Shown here: in pieces, positions 1 through 3,495 of the stretch
Layout: the number at the start of each line of letters is the position of its first letter
Position numbering within the stretch: position 1 is the first letter of the stretch
Source: Kiritimatiellia bacterium
GTDB lineage: Bacteria > Verrucomicrobiota > Kiritimatiellia > RFP12 > UBA1067
Reading direction: 5' to 3'
Assembly (NCBI GenBank): GCA_017936245.1
Contig: JAGBFY010000552.1
Span: 1-5,345 of the forward strand
DNA: 5,345 bases
Made by a program: the position numbers and the translations under genes
The notes under the pieces: generated by a model
Databases searched by the model: none
What the model was told of the DNA's origin: nothing
What the model saw: only the letters and a program-made list of their open reading frames with translations

Positions 1-388
1 CACATGCGGTCGCAAGAAAAAACTTCGGATGTATGATTTTCATGCCGTAGTAGATGAACCCCGGCACTATGCCGCTCACCATCCAGGCTCCGCTCAACGC
101 ACCGATCACCAGCAGAATCAGAACTGACGGCATCACGTCTCCAATTCCGGAGACTATCGAACGTTCGATCGCCGTCCACGACAGCCTGTACACACCTACG
201 CCCAACGCCGCAGCCACTCCCCCCGAGAACAGCAGTGCCAACTGGCTCGCACCGGACAGCGTATCCGTACCGAACGTACCCACCGCAAAGTAGAGAAGCG
301 TCACCAGCACGACGATTGGAACCATTGAAAGCCAAACAGAAGGCAACGCACCATTTGCCGATATATCCTTTTTCTTCATAGCCGACAT
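1..388 (-). CDS. nhaC: NhaC-family Na+/H+ antiporter, N-terminal part (runs off the window)
   Basis: This frame is open from an ATG at 388 to the window edge, giving 129 codons of a hydrophobic protein. The N-terminus is short and basic (MKKK), followed by membrane segments around PSVWLSMVPIVVLVTLLYF, then LALLFSGGVAAALGVGVY, then VMPSVLILLVIGALSGAWMV. The stretch LIGALSG-W-VSGIVP-FIYYG-KIIHPKFFL, here VIGALSGAWMVSGIVPGFIY and onward, is what I recognise as the conserved early region of the NhaC family (Na_H_antiporter), inner-membrane carriers exchanging Na+ for H+ or organic acids. The usual length is about 450-500 residues, so roughly three quarters lie outside. A second in-frame ATG at 379 may be the true start, because a -10 box overlaps the first ATG. 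It follows the beta-barrel gene by 69 nt with no clear terminator, so read-through from upstream is possible. The family call is by recognition; substrate is unknown. Confidence 0.85.
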   Translation of the reverse strand, partial: MSAMKKKDISANGALPSVWLSMVPIVVLVTLLYFAVGTFGTDTLSGASQLALLFSGGVAAALGVGVYRLSWTAIERSIVSGIGDVMPSVLILLVIGALSGAWMVSGIVPGFIYYGMKIIHPKFFLATAC

Positions 389-415
389 TATATCACGATA
401 TCACGCCATCACCAA
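387..415 (-). promoter_or_regulatory. Promoter-like sequence overlapping the antiporter start
   Basis: On the minus strand TTGGTG (410-415) lies 17 nt from TATAAT (387-392), which is preceded by TG to make an extended -10, TGATATAAT. The -10 covers the first ATG (386-388), and the expected transcription start, about 7 nt downstream, falls on the second ATG at 379. If used, it would give a leaderless mRNA beginning at that codon. The -35 match is only 3 of 6; activity is inferred. Confidence 0.45.
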
Positions 416-457
416 AATCACACCTGAACCGCTAAACTGCCATCCGACTCCGGACAC

Positions 458-1252
458 TTAGAACTTGAATCTTGCCCCGAATCCGCCAAGTGTCCAGTCG
501 TTGTGGGCGCAACGATACGGATTGGCGCCGTTGGCTTCCCGCATGTCGCTTCCGACAACCATGTACTGTTCCGCATACGCGAACAGCGTCACGTTCTCGG
601 AAACAGACCAGTTCAGTTCAAGCCGGAACGACGCCGCAGACACATCATCTTTCCATTCTCCGCCTCCGGGCTTCTTTCCAACAATGCGTTCCACGCATTT
701 CGAGCTTCCACCCTCGGCAAACACCGACGGCGTGACCGACAGCCCTTCCCAAATGGGAAATCTGCGCCTCACACCAAATTTGAAATAGAAGTACTCGTTG
801 CCGTGAACGCACCGCCTCAACCGCCAGAACGGAACAATATACGGATTGTCAAGGGACTGCTCCACCTGCCACCAATGGTAAGTGCGGTTTGAAGAAGAGC
901 TGGACCCTCTAAATCCACGGTAAATCGTCCATGATCTTGTGAAGTCGCTGTTGAAACGCCACTTCTCAGCCAGCTCCAGACTGTACTGCCATGTCGGGCC
1001 GAACTCCGAATGGTATGCGGCGTGACGGTGGGCGTCACTTCGACGATCCGTCAGCGAACTTACCTCCCAGTTCCGGATTCCAAAACGCCCAAAGTCACCC
1101 GCATCAAAACCGACACGGGATCCCACAACCAACATTGGACGATCCTCCATCAGCTTGCCCAGCGAAACATACGTTGAGCGAACCTCCGGCGAAACCTCCA
1201 CAAAGAACGGGGCAATCAGCGATGACGCGAACAACGAAACAATCGACCACAT
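458..1252 (-). CDS. Predicted outer-membrane beta-barrel protein
   Basis: This is a 264-residue protein that I cannot assign to a named family. It is rich in aromatic and alternating polar/hydrophobic strands, for example around WQYSLELAEKWRF, EYFYFKFGVRRRF, SFRLELNWSV and NVTLFAYAEQY. It ends WTLGGFGARFKF, and a C-terminal Phe closing an amphipathic strand is the classical recognition signal for BAM-mediated insertion of outer-membrane proteins. The first ~17 residues (MWSIVSLFASSLIAPFF) are hydrophobic but lack the basic residues of a standard signal peptide, so either the export signal is atypical or the annotated start is slightly off. A TGA two codons upstream in frame rules out a longer version. 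No good ribosome site is visible. It begins 31 nt after the thioredoxin stop, same strand, and is probably co-transcribed. Its role is unknown; a porin-like or structural function is only a guess. Confidence 0.7.
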   Translation of the reverse strand: MWSIVSLFASSLIAPFFVEVSPEVRSTYVSLGKLMEDRPMLVVGSRVGFDAGDFGRFGIRNWEVSSLTDRRSDAHRHAAYHSEFGPTWQYSLELAEKWRFNSDFTRSWTIYRGFRGSSSSSNRTYHWWQVEQSLDNPYIVPFWRLRRCVHGNEYFYFKFGVRRRFPIWEGLSVTPSVFAEGGSSKCVERIVGKKPGGGEWKDDVSAASFRLELNWSVSENVTLFAYAEQYMVVGSDMREANGANPYRCAHNDWTLGGFGARFKF

Positions 1253-1283
1253 ATGTCACTTGCCACAGCACACGGGCAGTGCA

Positions 1284-1595
1284 TCATTGCGCCGCAAAAC
1301 GTTCAAGATCCGCCTTCTGCATGAAGCCCACGGTCTGCGCCGCGACCTGCCCTCCCTTGAAAAGAAGGAGCGCGGGAATGCTGCTTATGCCGTACTGGGC
1401 GGCGAGCTCCGCAGCCTCGTCCACATTCACCTTTCCGACCTTGAGCATTCCCGACTTCTCTTGCGCAATCTGCGCGAGGATGGGGGCAAGCATCCGGCAC
1501 GGGCCACACCATGGCGCCCAGAAGTCCACGAGCACAGGCATGCTGGACTTCAACACTTCCTCTTCAAAATTTACTGGTGTTAGTTCAATCTCCAT
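1284..1595 (-). CDS. trxA: Thioredoxin
   Basis: This 103-residue single-domain protein has the length and layout of bacterial thioredoxin 1, a cytoplasmic dithiol reductant kept reduced by thioredoxin reductase. The active site is WCGPC at residues 29-33 after the VLVDFWAPWC strand. Asp24 is the buried proton-handling Asp, and Pro74 in the SIPALLLFKGG segment is the cis-proline facing the active site. The closing GFMQKADLERF helix matches the family end. There is no signal peptide or membrane anchor, so a cytosolic location is expected. The start is fixed by AAAGGAGA at 1603-1610, 7 nt before the ATG. Upstream tiny ORFs and the downstream beta-barrel gene lie on the same strand with short gaps, suggesting one transcript from the promoter near 1845. 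The identification is firm. No reductase gene is visible in the window. Confidence 0.97.
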   Translation of the reverse strand: MEIELTPVNFEEEVLKSSMPVLVDFWAPWCGPCRMLAPILAQIAQEKSGMLKVGKVNVDEAAELAAQYGISSIPALLLFKGGQVAAQTVGFMQKADLERFAAQ

Positions 1596-1602
1596 GACTT
1601 TG

Positions 1603-1610
1603 TCTCCTTT
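1603..1610 (-). promoter_or_regulatory. Strong Shine-Dalgarno site of thioredoxin
   Basis: AAAGGAGA on the minus strand stands 7 nt before the thioredoxin ATG and fixes that start. It lies just after the stop of the 44-codon ORF, so thioredoxin has independent initiation. Confidence 0.85.
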
Positions 1611-1622
1611 TTCTGTTGAAAC

Positions 1623-1757
1623 TCACTTGACTCCGCAGCAGGGTTCTATGTCACGCACATACACCTGACGCGATCCTTCATGAACAGAGGTGAATACAAC
1701 GACAATGGCATGACGCAGAGATCGACAACATGTGTCAACGTATTCCCATTGAACCAT
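1623..1757 (-). CDS. Possible 44-residue Cys-pair peptide upstream of thioredoxin
   Basis: A short open frame reads from ATG at 1755-1757 to TGA at 1623-1625, ending 27 nt before the thioredoxin ATG. The peptide has two vicinal cysteine pairs, DTCCRS near residues 8-13 and the C-terminal EPCCGVK, around a hydrophobic core (HAIVVVFTSV). Its composition looks more protein-like than the overlapping frame, and it ends cleanly in the thioredoxin leader. It lacks a good ribosome site and an in-frame TGA lies only five codons upstream of the ATG. It might therefore be translated by coupling or frameshift from the overlapping ORF that does have a ribosome site, or it may be chance. I recognise no family. 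A redox or metal-binding role would only be inferred from the cysteines and the neighbour. Confidence 0.35.
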   Translation of the reverse strand: MVQWEYVDTCCRSLRHAIVVVFTSVHEGSRQVYVRDIEPCCGVK

Positions 1758-1813
1758 GCCAACGCTCTTTCATTGCACCGACTTTCGCCGAAATATGTTT
1801 TAGCCATCGCCAT
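1646..1813 (-). CDS. Possible 55-residue leader ORF with promoter and ribosome site
   Basis: The frame begins at ATG 1811-1813, preceded by AAAGGA (1821-1826) at 7 nt, the same spacing as at thioredoxin. It also sits about 20 nt downstream of the expected transcription start of the extended -10 promoter, so ribosomes should load here. The product starts MAMAKTYFGESRCNERALAW and ends in a cysteine- and methionine-rich tail that does not look like a typical folded protein. It overlaps the 44-codon Cys-pair frame. It could be a real small protein, a leader peptide controlling thioredoxin expression, or the front half of a gene joined to the other frame by a frameshift. I recognise no homologue. 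Confidence 0.35.
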   Translation of the reverse strand: MAMAKTYFGESRCNERALAWFNGNTLTHVVDLCVMPLSLYSPLFMKDRVRCMCVT

Positions 1814-1839
1814 ATTCTTTTCCTTTATTTAACACGCTG

Positions 1840-1848
1840 ATTATATCA
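1840..1848 (-). promoter_or_regulatory. Extended -10 promoter of the thioredoxin transcript
   Basis: TGATATAAT on the minus strand is a perfect extended -10 box. No good -35 is seen at 16-18 nt, which is compatible with an extended -10 promoter. Transcription would start near 1832, giving a leader of about 20 nt before the ATG at 1813. The same ten bases, GTGATATAAT, occur at the antiporter start (387-396). Confidence 0.6.
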
Positions 1849-1906
1849 CATCCTTCCAACTCCAAGGTCGAAAACTGATCAGCAACCCTTGTACGCCACT
1901 GAAAAT

Positions 1907-2080
1907 GAGAATTCTCTTCGGAGCAATTCTCGCGCTCGCGCCATTACAACCCTAAGGAGAATTCTATTCGGATTATTCTCATCCTATCATGAGATTTCAG
2001 TTCGGACGAATTCTCAACCCGCTTATAGCCTACGACAGGATTAACAAGATTTACAAGATTACAGTGCGGACGAAATCTTG
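1907..2080. repeat. Array of four ~25-nt palindromes with invariant CGGA core
   Basis: Related imperfect palindromes lie at 1907-1931, 1957-1980, 1991-2015 and 2055-2079. Each has complementary 6-7 nt ends (GAGAATT/AATTCTC in the first, AAGATT/AATCTT in the fourth) and an invariant CGGA at unit positions 13-16. The first folds further, with CTC-TTCG-GAG giving a UUCG-capped hairpin. The ends differ between copies, but pairing is largely kept, apart from single mismatches, suggesting selection or recurrent origin as stem-loops. A fifth copy lies at 3289-3313. Confidence 0.75.
2036..2062 (+). repeat. Three 9-bp tandem repeats
   Basis: CAGGATTAA, CAAGATTTA and CAAGATTAC follow each other directly. 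The third unit runs into the fourth CGGA palindrome, so the palindrome's left arm is itself a member of the 9-bp series. Confidence 0.65.
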
Positions 2081-2162
2081 CCGCCGATGGCGCAGATTCT
2101 GCCGTAAGAAAGATATAAGAAAGATACCCCTCAAATCACCTAACATGCCCCCTGATCAAGCA

Positions 2163-2194
2163 CTTTTGAAGGGTCCCTTGATTTTCCCTCAAAG
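2163..2194. repeat. TTTTGAAGGG hairpin, left copy
   Basis: TTTTGAAGGG (2164-2173) can pair, with one bulge, with CCCTCAAAG (2186-2194). The 13-mer CTTTTGAAGGGTC recurs at 3367-3379, where it opens a perfect hairpin. An outer ATCAAG/CTTGAT pairing followed by TTTT is also possible, so it might act as a weak terminator on the plus strand. Confidence 0.45.
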
Positions 2195-2222
2195 ACATGT
2201 ACGGAGGTGGGACGGTTGTGTT

Positions 2223-2255
2223 GTCAAAATGTAAAGAACTCTTTTACATTTTGAC
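2223..2255. promoter_or_regulatory. Perfect 13-bp inverted repeat, candidate AbiEi operator
   Basis: GTCAAAATGTAAA (2223-2235) and TTTACATTTTGAC (2243-2255) are exact reverse complements separated by 7 nt. The repeat sits 9 nt upstream of the TTGACT -35 box of the abiE promoter. AbiEi antitoxins studied elsewhere repress their own operon by binding inverted repeats in the promoter, so this is the natural candidate operator. There is no T-tract after it, which argues against a terminator. Confidence 0.65.
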
Positions 2256-2264
2256 CAATCAGTG

Positions 2265-2294
2265 TTGACTTAGAGGCTTCTCATATGATAAATT
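2265..2294 (+). promoter_or_regulatory. Promoter of the abiE cassette
   Basis: TTGACT (2265-2270) is followed by GATAAA (2287-2292, spacing 16) or TAAATT (2289-2294, spacing 18) in an AT-rich stretch. A second, weaker possibility is TTGATC (2303-2308) with TAAATA (2325-2330), which would start transcription at the abiEi ATG and give a leaderless mRNA. Confidence 0.5.
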
Positions 2295-2306
2295 ATACGT
2301 CGTTGA

Positions 2307-2340
2307 TCAAATTGTAAAAGAATTTAAATACTTTTGACAT
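2307..2340. promoter_or_regulatory. Degenerate second operator-like repeat at the abiEi start
   Basis: TCAAATTGTAAAAG (2307-2320) closely resembles the left arm of the upstream 13-bp repeat. CTTTTGACAT (2331-2340) resembles its right arm, with 10 nt between. The arms pair imperfectly (7 of 10). Its position over the start codon and the similarity to the upstream site suggest a second AbiEi binding site. Confidence 0.45.
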
Positions 2341-2869
2341 GAAAGCGTATGATAAAATATGGGGAGTCGCCGAAGACAACTTTGGTGTGATAACCTCCGC
2401 AAAAGCGGAGGAGTTTGGCGTTTCTCGTCAGAATTTGGTAGCAATGGAAAGAGCTGGCACTCTAACTCGCCTGTGTCATGGGGTTTATCAGATCAAACAT
2501 CATGTTCCTGGTGAAAATGATTTCTATGGGGTGGGCGTAGCAATGGTTGGAGAAAATGCCTATCTCAGAGGAGCTTCGGTGGTCGGGATGTTAAACCTTG
2601 TGCCGACTAATCCTGGAGTGATTTATGTAGGAAGCGGTATGCGTGTCCGTCGTCGCTTGCCGCGAGAGTTTCGTGTCAAAGACAGGACGGCCTGTCAGAC
2701 AATTCAGTACGAAGGATACGAGGGGATACCTTGTCAACCGGTGTTTGATGCGCTAAAAACAGCAAAAAACGACGGTGCGATAGAAGGCGATCGAATAGTT
2801 GAAGCTGCCATGAAAGCAAACGAGAGAGGATTGATTACAGATGAAGAGTGCTCCCAATTCAAAGCCTAA
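2339..2869 (+). CDS. abiEi: AbiEi-type antitoxin of a type IV toxin-antitoxin system
   Basis: This 176-residue protein has the AbiEi layout. The N-terminal winged helix-turn-helix spans about residues 5-50 (IWGVAEDNFGVITSAKAEEFGVSRQNLV onward, then TRLCHGVYQI). A C-terminal domain follows with AYLRGASVVGMLNLVPTNPGVIYVGS and a basic RVRRRLPREFRV stretch. In studied members the N-terminal domain binds operator DNA and the C-terminal domain counters the AbiEii nucleotidyltransferase toxin without direct binding (type IV). The family is linked to abortive phage infection and plasmid stabilisation. The start has no clear ribosome site. Upstream are a perfect inverted repeat and a second degenerate one. 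The 3' end overlaps by 29 nt an ORF that resembles the very start of AbiEii, but the toxin is missing. The gene is AT-richer than the left block, consistent with acquisition. The family call is confident; present function is uncertain without its toxin. Confidence 0.85.
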   Translation: MKAYDKIWGVAEDNFGVITSAKAEEFGVSRQNLVAMERAGTLTRLCHGVYQIKHHVPGENDFYGVGVAMVGENAYLRGASVVGMLNLVPTNPGVIYVGSGMRVRRRLPREFRVKDRTACQTIQYEGYEGIPCQPVFDALKTAKNDGAIEGDRIVEAAMKANERGLITDEECSQFKA

Positions 2870-2972
2870 TCTCGATAAGGCAATTCAGAGATTCGCTGGA
2901 AACATTGCAAAAGCCAATGAGCTTCGCAATCTGATGGCAAACGCTCTTGTTCAAAATATTGAGAGATTGTAA
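2841..2972 (+). pseudogene. Truncated AbiEii-type nucleotidyltransferase toxin (N-terminal remnant)
   Basis: The ORF starts at ATG 2841 inside the end of abiEi, in another frame, with AGAGAGGA about 10 nt before it. It encodes 43 residues, MKSAPNSKPNLDKAIQRFAG then NIAKANELRNLMANALVQN and IERL. From memory, one branch of AbiEii toxins begins with a similar pattern (AIQR-AG, R-LMANA-VGQ) and continues directly into the GG-S-L-KLRFG nucleotidyltransferase motif I. Here the match stops at about MANALV and a TAA follows six codons later. No GGS or D-x-D motif is found downstream in any plus frame. The catalytic domain (normally over 200 further residues) is therefore gone. The overlap with the antitoxin is the arrangement expected for abiE operons. 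The assignment rests on a short match plus context. Confidence 0.6.
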
Positions 2973-3117
2973 CTCGTTTTTAGTATAAGTAGTTTATGCA
3001 AGGCACATCTGTAAATGGGTGCGCTTTTTGTTATGACAGGAATAGAGATATTTTTACTTTCCGCATTCGCGGCATACAACGTGGTGCGACGCAATCAAAT
3101 ATTCACTATCTCTTTTT

Positions 3118-3155
3118 AACTTATCTCACTTCCCCGAAGGGTGTGTCCCCAGATT
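3118..3155 (+). repeat. 38-nt dispersed repeat, copy 1
   Basis: It begins AACTTATCTCACTT and ends AAGGGTGTGTCCCCAGATT, and matches 3439-3476 at 33 of 38 positions in the same orientation. The differences cluster in a five-base block (CCCCG against TTTCA) and one base inside the GGGTGTG-CCC core. The core is a small palindrome, GGG-N5-CCC. Confidence 0.75.
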
Positions 3156-3288
3156 CTTCCTACAGGGGTTTTGCAAGTGCCTCTATAATACGTGAGAATT
3201 GAACACGAACATGGGGATTGCGGAAATTGAGAAATCGCTCATTCTCCTGTTGCAAATGATGCTGCGAATATGATTTGGATTGATTCTC

Positions 3289-3313
3289 AAGATTATGGAG
3301 CGGACGAAATCCT
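3289..3313 (+). repeat. Fifth copy of the CGGA palindrome
   Basis: AAGATTATGG then AGCGGACGAAATCCT has the same length and invariant CGGA position as the four-copy array at 1907-2080. It is closest to the copy at 2055-2079, sharing GCGGACGAAATC. It follows GGATTGATTCTC, which parallels the GGATTAAC before the other copy. Confidence 0.7.
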
Positions 3314-3344
3314 ATCCCATCCATTTACATTAACCCAAACCGTA

Positions 3345-3390
3345 CAACGCGCAGCTTGCGCGTTGCCTTTTGAAGGGTCTGTCCCTTCAA
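3345..3390. terminator. Two adjacent strong hairpins, possible bidirectional terminator
   Basis: CAACGCGCA-GCT-TGCGCGTTG (3345-3365) is a perfect 9-bp stem with a 3-nt loop, followed by CCTTTT. Directly after it TTGAAGGG-TCTGT-CCCTTCAA (3370-3390) is a perfect 8-bp stem. They lie between the convergent abiE and AlbA_2 genes, where terminators for both strands are expected. The T-tract is short, so they could instead be mobile palindromic repeats. Confidence 0.5.
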
Positions 3391-3438
3391 GAACCAACAG
3401 AAATCATCCAATTAATCAAATATCCACCCACTATTTTA

Positions 3439-3476
3439 AACTTATCTCACTTTTTCAAAGGGTGTGACCCCAGATT
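3439..3476 (+). repeat. 38-nt dispersed repeat, copy 2
   Basis: Second copy of the repeat at 3118-3155, with core GGGTGTGACCC. It ends 19 nt beyond the stop of the AlbA_2 gene on the opposite strand. The hairpin at 3375-3385 (GGGTCTGTCCC) shares the same core form. Confidence 0.75.
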
Positions 3477-3495
3477 TTCTTATCCTCCATTACTT

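Larger units (their letters stand above)
1860..2222. other. Gene-free, repeat-rich intergenic region
   Basis: I see no convincing gene here. The long plus frame at 1989-2234 is translated repeat DNA with a basic, unstructured product. The stretch holds four copies of a 25-nt palindrome, a 9-bp triple tandem repeat, an 11-bp doublet (AAGAAAGATA at 2106 and 2117) and a TTTTGAAGGG hairpin. It separates the divergent thioredoxin and abiE transcription units. Confidence 0.7.
2973..3495. other. Gene-free, repeat-rich region between convergent genes
   Basis: I see no convincing gene between the toxin remnant and the stop of the convergent AlbA_2 gene. The stretch contains two copies of a 38-nt repeat, the fifth CGGA palindrome and two strong adjacent hairpins. 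A degenerate palindrome, GAGAA-ATTCTC, lies at 3229-3246. A 34-codon hydrophobic frame at 3015-3119 is the only short ORF of note. The plus frames at 2996-3202, 3270-3467 and 3370-3597 run through repeat DNA or antisense to the AlbA_2 gene. Confidence 0.65.

Noticed and set aside
54..293. 79-codon plus-strand ORF at the left edge
   Set aside because: It is antisense to the antiporter gene, whose minus-strand frame has clear family motifs; the plus product is a Pro/Thr/Ala-rich shadow.
465..1668. Several plus-strand ORFs (465-788, 472-735, 503-892, 991-1668, 1155-1583)
   Set aside because: They are antisense to the barrel protein and thioredoxin genes and have low-complexity His/Pro/Ser/Arg-rich products typical of shadows.
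1907..2080. CRISPR array
   Set aside because: The repeats are diverged, unevenly spaced (7 to 50 nt) palindromes without unique spacers of constant length, and no cas gene is present.
1989..2234. 81-codon plus-strand ORF in the repeat array
   Set aside because: It reads straight through palindromes and tandem repeats, has no ribosome site, and the product is a basic, unstructured sequence.
2223..2255. Intrinsic terminator for the left side
   Set aside because: The stem is AT-rich with no following T-run on either strand, and it sits directly upstream of a -35 box, which fits an operator better.
3180..3192. Plus-strand TATAAT near 3184 as a promoter
   Set aside because: No -35 at 16-18 nt and no gene downstream on the plus strand.
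2996..3202. 68-codon ORF (VNGCAFCYDRNRDIFTFRIR) considered as a displaced piece of the AbiEii toxin
   Set aside because: It has no GG-S or D-x-D motif, runs into the 38-nt repeat, and resembles the toxin only at isolated residues.
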